From Candidatus Bathyarchaeota archaeon (GTDB taxonomy: Archaea; Thermoproteota; Bathyarchaeia; Bathyarchaeales; Bathycorpusculaceae), in assembly GCA_012515445.1 (NCBI GenBank), contig JAAYYI010000010.1, positions 1 to 55,682 on the forward strand: 55,682 nucleotides of DNA. Reading direction: 5' to 3'. This document shows, in pieces, positions 9,322 through 16,508 of the stretch. Within the stretch, counting starts at the first letter, position 1. Each line of letters opens with the position of its first letter. Under the pieces are notes generated by a model, which was not told the DNA's origin, did no database searches, and was given only the letters and a program-made list of their open reading frames with translations. The translations under genes and the position numbers were made by a program.

Positions 9322-9525
9322 TCTTTTCACCTCCAAATGACACGCAATATTCTACCTACCATGGCAGGGTTTAAGGTTTTAGATACGTCAGGTGTCGTTA
9401 AACTTGAACCAAATCGTTGGATTTCGCGGTTTTTTGCGTATTGGTTTTTGTACGATTTTTGGAAAAATCGCAAGTTTTTTATGGAAAAACGGGAATTAGC
9501 CAACTATAGTATTTGTGGTGGTTAA

Positions 9526-10092
9526 ATGAGGAAAGCGTTAAAGATAGTTTTAGCTGTATTAGCGGTTTTTATCATCATTATAGTTGCTTTTGGTGCAGTA
9601 TTCTTACTTAACTTATCGGCATACATGGCGGCGGGTACAAAAACTCTTACGCCAACCGGAACCTCAGCTGGCAACGCACTGGTTGTTTTTGACCAAGGGT
9701 TAAGCGGGGCAGCAGCAAGAGCTGCAGAGAGAGTCGCAACTGAATTACAGGAAAAAGGCCACACAGTCACACTTGCAGGTGTCAAAACTGCGGAGGCAGC
9801 AGACACAGCAGGCTACAGCGTAATAGTCGCCGGCGGCCCAATCTATGCTGGTGGATCAACTAGTTCAGTGAAGGATTTTCTGGGCAGCTTAAACCCCAAC
9901 CAGGGGACTGCTGTGGGGGTTTTTGGAAGCGGATCTGGAGCAACCACGCCTGATGATGTATCGATGATCCGCAGTGCGGTTCCGGCTCTTCAAAGCGGCG
10001 GCACGCTGCAAGACGCTGTTGTGGTAAAGATTGGGGAAAAAGAGGATTTGGACGCAAGGGCTTCGGAGATGGTTAGTCAACTGGTAGGTTAG
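9526..10092 (+). CDS. Membrane-anchored flavodoxin-like protein
   Basis: A 188-residue protein with an N-terminal membrane helix (about 6-32) and a flavodoxin-fold domain outside the core of the membrane. The domain starts with the beta1 strand NALVVFDQGLSGAAARAAE (the position of the FMN phosphate loop, here GLSGAAA rather than the classical T/SxTGxT). It continues with YSVIVAGGPIYAGGSTSSVKDFL and AVGVFGSGSG, typical of flavodoxin/WrbA-like folds. The degenerate phosphate loop leaves FMN binding open. ATG follows GGTGGTT. It is a single gene followed by a T-rich tract (about 10110-10121) that may terminate it. Confidence 0.7.
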   Translation: MRKALKIVLAVLAVFIIIIVAFGAVFLLNLSAYMAAGTKTLTPTGTSAGNALVVFDQGLSGAAARAAERVATELQEKGHTVTLAGVKTAEAADTAGYSVIVAGGPIYAGGSTSSVKDFLGSLNPNQGTAVGVFGSGSGATTPDDVSMIRSAVPALQSGGTLQDAVVVKIGEKEDLDARASEMVSQLVG

Positions 10093-10428
10093 GCGCTTAA
10101 GCAGCCTTATTCTTTTTTTTATCAAAATAGATAAATTTCGCCCTCTCTGAATCATAGGCTGGGATGATGTGAGGCGACGGCTTCGAGCCATTCAGGCAGT
10201 GAGAGCTCGTCAATAATCGCTGACCCAAACTTGAATTTCAAGCGGCTTTGCCGTTCTTTTGTAATTTTAAGGTTATTTTTCCGTCTGTCTTGCCTGATTA
10301 CGCGCTAAAAGTTTTTATACACCTCGAACTAAATGGTGGCTGTCACATTAACTCATGCTATCACACAAAGCCTCAAAGCTTTTCGAGACATCATGAAATT
10401 GAATCTGTGGCAGAAGAAATAATAGAAA
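10093..10428 (+). promoter_or_regulatory. Intergenic region with promoter and leader of the DEAD-box gene
   Basis: A T-run near 10110-10121 follows the flavodoxin-like gene. A clear TATA element, GTTTTTATAC (10311-10320), predicts a start near 10340 and a leader of about 85-90 nt before ATG 10429. A 29-codon frame (10333-10422, starting MVAVTLTHAI) ends 6 nt before the helicase start, but its ATG lies too close to the TATA box to be on the transcript. No other gene is supportable here. Confidence 0.45.
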
Positions 10429-11583
10429 ATGCAAGTATCATCATTTAAGGACTTACCACTAAATCAGGAAGTCCTCCGAAGTTTAAACGAGCTCGGGTTT
10501 GACCAACTTTTCCCGATTCAAGCCCAAGCAATAACACCGCTATTGCAGGGCAAAGACGTTATCGGTCAAGCACAGACCGGAACCGGCAAAACAGCCGCTT
10601 TCGGCGTCCCCATGGTTCAGAACTTGAACCGTGACATCCGAGGCGTACAGGGCCTGGTTTTAGCGCCTACACGCGAATTAGCTAACCAAGATGCAGAGAA
10701 CATTGCCAAATTCGGCAAGCACTCTAAAGTTAAGGTTTTAGCAGTCTACGGCGGCGAATCCATAAACAAGCAGATTCATGCCTTAGCAAGTGGAGTCCAG
10801 ATAGTAGTTGGCACACCCGGCAGAATCATCGATTTGATGGAGCGCAGAGTTTTGAACCTCAGCGGAATCAAATTCGTAGTTTTAGATGAAGCTGACCGCA
10901 TGCTGGACATGGGCTTCATCGAAGACATGGAGTACATTCTCTCTAAAACGCCAAGAGACCGCCAGACCGCACTCTTCAGCGCGACACTAGACGACAACGT
11001 CATGCGTTTAACAAACAAGTACATGCGCAACCCAGAGAAAATCTTTGTCAGCAAAGACGAAATCGCAGTTACACAGATGAAGCAGTACTACCTCGTTGTC
11101 AATCAGGGCGGCAAACTAAACGCGCTCTGCGACATACTCCAAGACGACCGAGTAGAGAAAGCAATAGTATTCTGCAGAACACGCCATGAAACCAGCCGCG
11201 TATCCGATCAACTATTCAAACATGGCATACGAAGCCAATGCTTACACGCCGGCTTCACACAGGCGCAGCGTGACCGAGCCATACAGGAATTCAAGCATGG
11301 CAGGCGCAACCTGCTGGTAGCAACCGATGTCGCGGCAAGAGGACTAGACATTGAAGGTGTCACTCACATCATAAACTACTCCGTTCCAGAGGATCCGCCG
11401 GTTTACTTCCACCGCATCGGCAGAACCGCACGCAAAGGCGAAGAAGGCACAGCGATTACACTGGTTAACTATGGCGAAATGTCTAATTTCAACAACATTA
11501 AAGCCATGACTAAAACCAGAATTGAGGAAATTCGCCCTCAAGCAGCCGAGCAGAATGATTCGGCTATCCAGAGCTTCTTCTAA
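10429..11583 (+). CDS. DEAD-box ATP-dependent RNA helicase
   Basis: A 384-residue cytosolic RNA unwinding ATPase close to the minimal two-RecA core. Visible motifs: Q motif (FPIQAQAI), I AQTGTGKTAAF, Ia PTRELANQ, GG, Ib GTPGR, II DEAD, III SAT, IV region VFCRTR, V ATDVAARGLDI, VI HRIGRTAR. There is almost no C-terminal extension, so RNA specificity must come from the core or partners. Bacterial CsdA-like tails and the DbpA domain are absent. The long leader recalls cold-responsive archaeal deaD genes, but no cold-box element can be identified. Likely role: rRNA or mRNA remodelling. Confidence 0.95.
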   Translation: MQVSSFKDLPLNQEVLRSLNELGFDQLFPIQAQAITPLLQGKDVIGQAQTGTGKTAAFGVPMVQNLNRDIRGVQGLVLAPTRELANQDAENIAKFGKHSKVKVLAVYGGESINKQIHALASGVQIVVGTPGRIIDLMERRVLNLSGIKFVVLDEADRMLDMGFIEDMEYILSKTPRDRQTALFSATLDDNVMRLTNKYMRNPEKIFVSKDEIAVTQMKQYYLVVNQGGKLNALCDILQDDRVEKAIVFCRTRHETSRVSDQLFKHGIRSQCLHAGFTQAQRDRAIQEFKHGRRNLLVATDVAARGLDIEGVTHIINYSVPEDPPVYFHRIGRTARKGEEGTAITLVNYGEMSNFNNIKAMTKTRIEEIRPQAAEQNDSAIQSFF

Positions 11584-11653
11584 GCTCTCAATTTTTTGTC
11601 ATTTTCCCTTGTTATTGATTAATTATAAAAAGGATCACTGCTAACGTGGAGTT

Positions 11654-12586
11654 ATGGATCATGTTATATCCGACATTGCGCATGGCGTATACAACTTTAC
11701 TAATCGGAGCCTAATCAAGAACCTGATTATCATAACGCTTTGTATTGCACTTGGCTTCACCATAGTCTTTTTTCCTCACCAGTATTATTCATCTCAAAAG
11801 ACCGGTAAGTCCGATTTTCAGGTTGGGATTCACTACGTTTTTGAGCAGGACGAATTAGGCCAAATTGCGGGCCAGGTGCAACGTATCCATGATTGGGGCT
11901 TTAAAGTTATCCGGATACGCTTAGAGTGCCAACCGGATCCTCTAGATTATAATAACTTAATGAACCAGAAAAACGATGAGTTCTTCGCTGCCGTCCAACG
12001 TAGCGGAATGGACGTTGCTTTAGTGATTATGAATCTTGAGGACACAGCCAAAGTTGATTATTACCTGAATCGCTGGGGAAGCTATCTCCGCTATATCCAG
12101 ATCTTTAACGAACCTGAACTATCGAACTCCTGGACTCAAGGCGCTATGTTTACTGACGATGAGATCTGCTCCAAATTCAACATCATATACGACGTCGTCG
12201 AATCCCACAACTTAAACGTCGAGTACTACACGAATTTTGGAATAAGCTACGTTATCCGAAGCAATGTACCACTCGAGTTAGCGAAGAAGCTGGATTTTGT
12301 GGGCTTAGATATATTTATGGATGCGTTTACGGTGACTTCGCCGCATTTCATAGAGAACCTCCAGCAACTCACCCACAAGAAAGTAGTTATCACTGAGTTT
12401 GGTATGTCAACCACTGACCACGTTGCACAGTCGGATTTTATCCTAAAGGGGCTTAATCTTTTCAAAAACATGAGGTTACCTGGGTGCTGGGTGGTTTACT
12501 GGAACAGCGCTCATGATAGCTACGGCATAAGGGACACTTCAACGGAGACAGCAGTAGGTGAATGGATTGCAGCAAACTGTAACTAG
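11654..12586 (+). CDS. Membrane-anchored glycoside hydrolase-like (clan GH-A, beta/alpha barrel) protein
   Basis: A 310-residue protein with one N-terminal membrane helix (about 22-45) and an extracytoplasmic barrel. Two glutamates sit where GH-A enzymes keep them: the acid/base in YIQIFNEPELS after strand 4 and the nucleophile in KVVITEFGMS after strand 7. The last strand carries CWVVYWNSAHDSYGI, with a Trp typical of the barrel end. I cannot assign the exact GH family (GH5/GH39/GH53-like are candidates). The next gene overlaps by 29 nt and encodes a small membrane protein, so the two are probably cotranslated. Role likely in surface glycan turnover. Confidence 0.75.
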   Translation: MDHVISDIAHGVYNFTNRSLIKNLIIITLCIALGFTIVFFPHQYYSSQKTGKSDFQVGIHYVFEQDELGQIAGQVQRIHDWGFKVIRIRLECQPDPLDYNNLMNQKNDEFFAAVQRSGMDVALVIMNLEDTAKVDYYLNRWGSYLRYIQIFNEPELSNSWTQGAMFTDDEICSKFNIIYDVVESHNLNVEYYTNFGISYVIRSNVPLELAKKLDFVGLDIFMDAFTVTSPHFIENLQQLTHKKVVITEFGMSTTDHVAQSDFILKGLNLFKNMRLPGCWVVYWNSAHDSYGIRDTSTETAVGEWIAANCN

Positions 12587-13013
12587 AACGGCTCAACGAT
12601 TGCAGAGCCTTCCACTTGTAGTAAAGTTGTTGTTTGAAGGCTTAATTTTATCCACTATTATGGTTGGGTTTCAATCATGGTTTGAAGGCCAACTTGAAGG
12701 CTTCATGCTCTATATGCCGCCGATTGGGCTTGCCATTTTTGTGGTTTTGATGTTTGTTGTCGAGCCGATAGCGCTTGGCGCAGTCAACATTGTACTCATC
12801 AATGTACTGTTCGGTACTAGGGGTTGGCAGGTTACGTTCTGGCTAAACGGCATATTCCTAATGCTGGTTTTCCTTACCGCTAATATCATGCTCCGTACCG
12901 TTTTCGGCTGGCCCTCCTCAATTGTGATGGCGTTTGATATGGTTCTGTTGTCGCTTCCACTTGGGTGTCTAGCGCGGTTTAGTAATGGCGGATGGAAGAA
13001 ACCCATCAACTAG
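12558..13013 (+). CDS. Small polytopic membrane protein of unknown function
   Basis: A 151-residue protein with about four membrane helices (around 22-42, 50-75, 78-110 and 117-140) and a short basic C-terminus (GGWKKPIN). The ATG at 12558 lies inside the 3' end of the glycosidase gene and follows a GTAGGTGA purine site, suggesting translational coupling. Frequent Gly and Leu, no charged residues in the helices that would suggest a transporter, and no family recognised. The pairing suggests a partner or membrane platform for the upstream enzyme; this is inference only. Confidence 0.65.
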   Translation: MNGLQQTVTRTAQRLQSLPLVVKLLFEGLILSTIMVGFQSWFEGQLEGFMLYMPPIGLAIFVVLMFVVEPIALGAVNIVLINVLFGTRGWQVTFWLNGIFLMLVFLTANIMLRTVFGWPSSIVMAFDMVLLSLPLGCLARFSNGGWKKPIN

Positions 13014-13032
13014 CCGTTTTTGTTGCTCTCAG

Positions 13033-13060
13033 CCTACCCCCCTCCCCTTATTTAAAGCAG
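13033..13060. repeat. C-tract plus TTATTTAA motif
   Basis: CCTACCCCCCTCCCC followed by TTATTTAAAGCAG. The same arrangement (C-run then TTATTTA) appears on one strand or the other at about 38186-38206, 49391-49410, 49629-49645 and 55451-55464. It sits in the 242-nt gap between convergent genes; the remaining gap holds no gene I can support. Confidence 0.35.
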
Positions 13061-13255
13061 CCAATGCTGGGCGATTCTAATTTTAAATAGATAGAAGAAG
13101 GCAGCATCGCCCTTGCTCTTCTTCCAGTGGGCTTGGCTGTAACTGCTGTTTAATGGTTGGCAAATGGTTTTGGCTGCGGGTTGGTTGTGGCGTTTTTTTG
13201 CAAGTAGTTTTGGCAACAGAGCCCTTGATATCCTGATATGCATCGGTTTTTGCGT

Positions 13256-14059
13256 CTAATGTGTTGGGGCGTCTTTGAGGAAAAGCTGACTCAGCGTCCT
13301 CACTGAGTAGCCGTTATCGTGTAGATACTGCACCTGCGCTTGAAAAACCTCACGCGAAACGGCTGTATCCTCACTTTGAGGGCCGATTTTATGGTAATAA
13401 AGAATGGTTATGTTCTCACCGCCTGTACCCTCCAAGTAAGCGGCGTAATCCTCCAGCGATACATCGTGGTAGACGTCGTAGGAGTGCAAGTTATAGCGGT
13501 TGCAGCCAGAAATATTGCATTTGCCCTCAACTGTACCCCGGGCTACGAGGTAGAATTGAGAAACGGCGTCTTGTACGGTTTTATTGTTGGCGCTGTCACC
13601 ATATGGGTACACTAAGACGTTTGCCGGGTAGCCGCGTGAGCGGAGGACAGCTTGACTTTTAGACAGTTCTCCGAAGAGCGCATCTGAGTTAACATTGTTG
13701 AGGTCCGCGTGTGTGTCCGTATGACTGGCTATATCCATGCCCTTTGAAGCCAAGCTGCGGATTTCACGCCAATCCATATAGTCAGGGTAATTGGTGTAAC
13801 CTGTTACGATGGCGAAGGTGGCTTTGTAGCCGAAGCTTTCCAATATAGATACAGCGTCAAGCTGGCTTTTCCATCCGTCGTCGAATACTATGCAGACTAC
13901 CTTCTGATCAGCTGAGGGTATAGTGGGTTGATAGATTTGGTGGGGTACAGCGGATGCAAAAAGAGTCGCTAAAGGAGTATTGTCATAATCTAAAGCAACA
14001 AGGCCTGTGAAGAACAAAACCAGAACTAACACTAAAACTACTACGCCTTTACTCTTCAG
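13256..14059 (-). CDS. Polysaccharide deacetylase (NodB homology domain), signal-anchored
   Basis: A carbohydrate esterase family 4-like protein. The NodB domain shows motif 1 IVFDDGW (catalytic and metal Asp), motif 2 SHTDTHAD (metal His pair) and motif 3 VYPYGDS. It probably removes N- or O-acetyl groups from an extracellular glycan; an N-terminal hydrophobic segment exports or anchors it. Start choice is unusual: GTG 14032 has no ribosome site and gives no basic N-terminus. The in-frame CTG at 14059-14057 directly follows a GGGAG site by 6 nt and yields KSKGVVVLVLVLVLFF, a proper signal anchor. I therefore extend the gene to 14059. It is convergent with the glycosidase pair. Confidence 0.85.
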   Translation of the reverse strand: MKSKGVVVLVLVLVLFFTGLVALDYDNTPLATLFASAVPHQIYQPTIPSADQKVVCIVFDDGWKSQLDAVSILESFGYKATFAIVTGYTNYPDYMDWREIRSLASKGMDIASHTDTHADLNNVNSDALFGELSKSQAVLRSRGYPANVLVYPYGDSANNKTVQDAVSQFYLVARGTVEGKCNISGCNRYNLHSYDVYHDVSLEDYAAYLEGTGGENITILYYHKIGPQSEDTAVSREVFQAQVQYLHDNGYSVRTLSQLFLKDAPTH

Positions 14060-14190
14060 TTATTTCTCCCTTCTGAGGGATGGATAGCTGAACCCATTTA
14101 TCAAAGTAGCTCAACAAGAGCCCAGAATATGTCAATTTAGTACATGGGCATGTCTGCTGCACGCTATGGTTGCGGTTTTGTTTTGACAAG

Positions 14191-14202
14191 GTTTTTATAA
14201 AC
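14191..14202 (+). promoter_or_regulatory. TATA box of tRNA-Pro
   Basis: GTTTTTATAAAC lies 33-44 nt before the tRNA 5' end, so transcription would start about 10 nt upstream of the mature end. Confidence 0.65.
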
Positions 14203-14234
14203 GGAGGGGGAATACTGTTTGCACCAAGAAATTT

Positions 14235-14312
14235 GGGGCCTTCGGCTAGCTTGGTCCAGGCTTGTAGACTTGGGCTCTATAGACTCCGGTTCAAATCCGG
14301 GAGGCCCCACCA
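14235..14312 (+). tRNA. tRNA-Pro (UGG), CCA encoded
   Basis: A perfect 7-bp acceptor stem (GGGGCCT with AGGCCCC), a 4-bp D stem with G18-G19, and a 5-bp anticodon stem (GTAGA/TCTAT, one G-U). The loop CTTGGGC places UGG at 34-36, with a four-base variable loop and a T arm around TTCAAAT. The discriminator is A73 and CCA is genomically encoded at 14310-14312. No intron. Bases 14267-14313 (anticodon stem position 30 to just after CCA) recur at 16187-16233, so this gene is the likely integration target of the element that follows. Confidence 0.95.
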
Positions 14313-14313
14313 T
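14267..14313 (+). repeat. Putative attL: 3' part of tRNA-Pro, 47-bp direct repeat
   Basis: Identical in 46 of 47 positions to 16187-16233; the only difference is 14274 G versus 16194 T. It starts in the anticodon stem and ends one base after CCA, as att cores of tRNA-targeting tyrosine recombinases do. The full tRNA is preserved on this side. Confidence 0.8.
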
Positions 14314-14350
14314 TCTTATTATATTGTTAAGCGGTTTTTTCGGTTCTTTT

Positions 14351-14360
14351 TTTATATAAA
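14351..14360 (+). promoter_or_regulatory. TATA box candidate for the abrB-ABC operon
   Basis: TTTATATAAA lies about 120 nt upstream of the abrB start. A second candidate (ACTTATAC, about 14438-14445) overlaps the right arm of the inverted repeat and would give a leader of only 10-15 nt containing the GAGGT site. Confidence 0.4.
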
Positions 14361-14422
14361 TGGCGAGTTGCCCCTAGATTCAACTTCCTTTTGTGTGCCA
14401 GTTTGGGGCAAAAAGTAGGAAA

Positions 14423-14449
14423 AGTTGTACAAAACGCACTTATACAACT
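14423..14449. promoter_or_regulatory. Inverted repeat, candidate AbrB operator
   Basis: AGTTGTA (14423-14429) and TACAACT (14443-14449) are perfect 7-bp inverted arms separated by 13 nt, centred about 44 nt before the abrB start. They overlap a possible TATA element (CTTATAC). AbrB/SpoVT-type proteins commonly repress their own promoters, so autoregulation is a plausible inference. Confidence 0.4.
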
Positions 14450-14479
14450 AGTAGCACTATGGTCTTGAGGTATTGAGCA

Positions 14480-14692
14480 GTGAAAGCACCTGAAGGAAAA
14501 CACATATTCGGAATGGTCAAAGTAGGCGAGAAAGGCCAAATCGTAATCCCAAAAGAAGCGAGAAAAGTCTTCAACATAAAACCAGGCGACTCACTCATGC
14601 TCATCGGCGACGAATCCTCAGGACTCGGCATCCTCACAAGTAAAGAACTAACAAAGATATTCGCCGGAATCTGGGAGCATGAACAGAAATGA
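14480..14692 (+). CDS. AbrB/SpoVT-type (swapped-hairpin) transcriptional regulator
   Basis: A 70-residue DNA-binding protein. The swapped-hairpin domain is clear: VKVGEKGQIVIPKEARKVFNIKPGDSLMLIGD, matching the family signature of a strand, G-Q-I/V-I-P-K, and K-P-G-D. A short tail (KIFAGIWEHEQK) follows, without the fused domains of some homologues. GTG at 14480 is preceded by GAGGT at 9 nt. The stop codon overlaps the next start (ATGA), so it is translationally coupled to the ABC ATPase. Small AbrB genes paired with an ABC-2 exporter recall exporter-control cassettes. Likely a local repressor acting on the inverted repeat upstream. Confidence 0.85.
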   Translation: MKAPEGKHIFGMVKVGEKGQIVIPKEARKVFNIKPGDSLMLIGDESSGLGILTSKELTKIFAGIWEHEQK

Positions 14693-15423
14693 TTGCCATA
14701 CAAACCAGAGACCTAACAAAAAAATATGGCACAAAAACAGCCGCTAACTCACTAAACATTTCAATAAACCAAGGCGAACTATTCGGGCTGCTAGGAGTTA
14801 ACGGTGCAGGAAAAACAACCACTATAAAAATGCTCAGTTGCCTTTCCAAACCCACATCTGGCGACGCAACAATCCTCGAGCACAACATACTCACAGACGC
14901 CAATAAAGTCAAAGAAGTCACAAACGTCTCACCTCAAGAAACAGCGGTTGCCCCCAACCTGACCGTTAGAGAAAACATCGAAATGATCGCAGGCATCTAC
15001 GGAATGAACAAAGCCACCGCATCAGAAAAAACCAGTAAGATAATTAAAACAATGGGCCTCGTCCAAACCCAGAACGATAAAGCTAAGACGTTATCGGGAG
15101 GTTGGCAACGAAGATTAAGCATTGCAATGGCTTTGGTATCAGAACCCCAGATCCTGTTTCTTGATGAACCGACATTAAGCCTCGACGTATTGGCAAGACG
15201 AGAACTATGGTCAATGATCTCCAGCCTCAAGGGCAAAGTAACAATAATTCTGACAACTCACTACATGGAAGAAGCAGAAGCACTCTCCGACCGCGTTGGC
15301 ATAATGGAGCATGGGCAATTAAAGGTAGTTGGCACACCAACCGAGCTGATTTCGCTTTCTGGAAAAAGCAGCTTCGAGCAGGCATTCATAAAATTCGCTA
15401 CACCTGAGGAGATTATGCCATGA
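14689..15423 (+). CDS. ABC-2 type exporter, ATP-binding protein
   Basis: A 244-residue cytosolic ATPase subunit. Walker A GVNGAGKTTT, Q-loop region SPQETAVAPNLTV, signature LSGGWQRRLSIAMAL, Walker B ILFLDEPTLSLD and the switch His in LTTHYMEEAE are all present. The signature has W where Q/M is usual (LSGGWQ), which is uncommon but still fits the motif. The D-loop region is LSLD where TGLD is usual. It belongs to the DrrA/CcmA-like group of drug, antibiotic or polymer exporters. It starts inside the abrB stop (ATGA) and ends in an ATGA overlap with the permease, so all three are one operon. Confidence 0.9.
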   Translation: MIAIQTRDLTKKYGTKTAANSLNISINQGELFGLLGVNGAGKTTTIKMLSCLSKPTSGDATILEHNILTDANKVKEVTNVSPQETAVAPNLTVRENIEMIAGIYGMNKATASEKTSKIIKTMGLVQTQNDKAKTLSGGWQRRLSIAMALVSEPQILFLDEPTLSLDVLARRELWSMISSLKGKVTIILTTHYMEEAEALSDRVGIMEHGQLKVVGTPTELISLSGKSSFEQAFIKFATPEEIMP

Positions 15424-16175
15424 AAGCGCTAGTCTTTGCATCCCGTAACATAAAGGAAATTCTAAGGGACCCAATGAGCTATGTCTTCTGCCTTGGGTTG
15501 CCCATAGTAATGTTAGTGGTTTTCTATGGGGTTTTCTACTCGCAGGAGGCTTACTGGTTTTCTCTTGAAACATTGACTCCAGGAATAGCCGTGTTCTCGT
15601 TGTCTTTTTCTATGCTCTTTATGGCTTTGCTTGTGTCCAAAGATAGAGCAACCTCGTTTCTAAGCCGCCTCTATGTTTCGCCTATGAAAACCGCAGATTA
15701 TATCCTTGGCTACTCTGTACCAGGTATAGCAATCGCGGTCGGTCAAGTAGTCGCCTGTTACCTTACAGCCATAATCATCGGACATATTGTCGGAACACCA
15801 CTAAGTCTAACAGGCAGCGCACTAGCGATAATATCCACGATTCCAGCGATTATCATGTTCGTAGGTTTCGGCATCCTCTTAGGTAGCATATTCAGCGATA
15901 AAGCAGCACCCGGCATCTGCTCCATACTAATCACCCTGTCAGGTTTCCTTAGTGGGGCATGGATGCGCATCGATCCAGGGACCGCTCTGAATACCGTTGC
16001 CAGCGTTTTTCCCTTCCATCCGGCGGTGTCGATTAGCAGAGTTGCCTTGAATACAAGTCAAGCAACGTTTGTCAATTTTGGGGGATATCTTGTGACCGTC
16101 TGCTTATACGCGGGGGTGGTCGTTGTCTTGTCTGTGGCTGCATTCAGCGCGAAAATGAGAAGTGACAACGCGTAA
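15420..16175 (+). CDS. ABC-2 type exporter, permease protein
   Basis: A 251-residue membrane subunit with six predicted helices in the ABC-2 pattern: an N-terminal amphipathic region (ASRNIKEILRDPMSYVF), helices near 22-40, 55-75, 100-125, 135-160 and 165-182, and the last near 222-242. LSGFLSGAWMRIDP followed by FPFHPA corresponds to the family's conserved region before the final helix. Exported substrate unknown. It shares the operon with the AbrB regulator and ATPase and ends 11 nt before the second tRNA-Pro repeat. A separate DrrAB-like pair lies at 22035-23779 and is not a near copy. Confidence 0.85.
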   Translation: MKALVFASRNIKEILRDPMSYVFCLGLPIVMLVVFYGVFYSQEAYWFSLETLTPGIAVFSLSFSMLFMALLVSKDRATSFLSRLYVSPMKTADYILGYSVPGIAIAVGQVVACYLTAIIIGHIVGTPLSLTGSALAIISTIPAIIMFVGFGILLGSIFSDKAAPGICSILITLSGFLSGAWMRIDPGTALNTVASVFPFHPAVSISRVALNTSQATFVNFGGYLVTVCLYAGVVVVLSVAAFSAKMRSDNA

Positions 16176-16186
16176 ACCCCATACTT

Positions 16187-16233
16187 GACTTGGTCTCTAT
16201 AGACTCCGGTTCAAATCCGGGAGGCCCCACCAT
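16187..16233 (+). repeat. Putative attR: duplicated 3' part of tRNA-Pro
   Basis: 47 bp, 46 identical to 14267-14313, including half of the anticodon stem, the anticodon loop, T arm, 3' acceptor strand and CCA. No 5' half precedes it, so it is a tRNA fragment and not a second tRNA gene. Confidence 0.8.
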
Positions 16234-16345
16234 CAATCTTCCTTTTGACTAACTAAGCGGCTGCAAGCTCTAACCAAATTAGTTTTTAATAAGCTCAAAC
16301 GGGCTATCGGTCATTTTAATCCTTTTTAACGCTAATCTAATATAG

Positions 16346-16484
16346 ATGCAAAGTCATTGGTTATTGTCGGATGGCGAAACATTAGAGAAACAAGCAGCAT
16401 ATCGATTTGACCCAATTTTTTGATAGCGTTGATTTGGGTGTTGAATCGATTGGTGACTGGAGCGTTTTCGAGAAAAAATTCTAG
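16346..16484 (+). pseudogene. Possible small ORF remnant with one extra T
   Basis: ATG 16346 opens a frame starting MQSHWLLSDGETLEKQ that stops at 16422-16424 after a six-T run. Dropping one T continues the frame with DSVDLGVESIGDW and ends EKKF at TAG 16484, a 45-residue product. The continuity of protein-like sequence across the homopolymer hints at a frameshifted small gene just outside the tRNA-flanked element. No family recognised, no clear ribosome site, and chance cannot be ruled out. Confidence 0.25.
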
Positions 16485-16508
16485 GGTAGACGTTCTAATT
16501 GAAAACAA

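Larger units (their letters stand above)
14267..16233 (+). mobile_element. Candidate 1.9-kb tRNA-Pro-integrated element carrying abrB and an ABC exporter
   Basis: A unit of 1920 bp (repeat start to repeat start) is bounded by two copies of the tRNA-Pro 3' segment. Inside are only a promoter/operator region and three tightly overlapping genes: an AbrB-type regulator, an ABC ATPase and an ABC-2 permease. The permease stop lies 11 nt before the second repeat, so the cargo fills the interval. No integrase, replication gene or other hallmark is present. It could be a deletion remnant of a larger integrative element, or a non-autonomous element mobilised in trans. Mobility is inferred from the repeat geometry alone. 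Confidence 0.65.

Noticed and set aside
9208-9525. 105-codon plus-strand frame rich in Phe (FFFFPFLVF)
   Set aside because: It is the antisense of the acidic micro-ORF (GAA/GAG codons read as TTC/CTC) and ends at the flavodoxin start.
10333-10422. 29-codon leader ORF before the DEAD-box gene
   Set aside because: Its ATG is only about 18 nt from the TATA centre, so it is probably upstream of the transcription start; no ribosome site.
16187-16233. A second tRNA gene
   Set aside because: Only the 3' half from the anticodon stem is present; no D arm or 5' acceptor strand.
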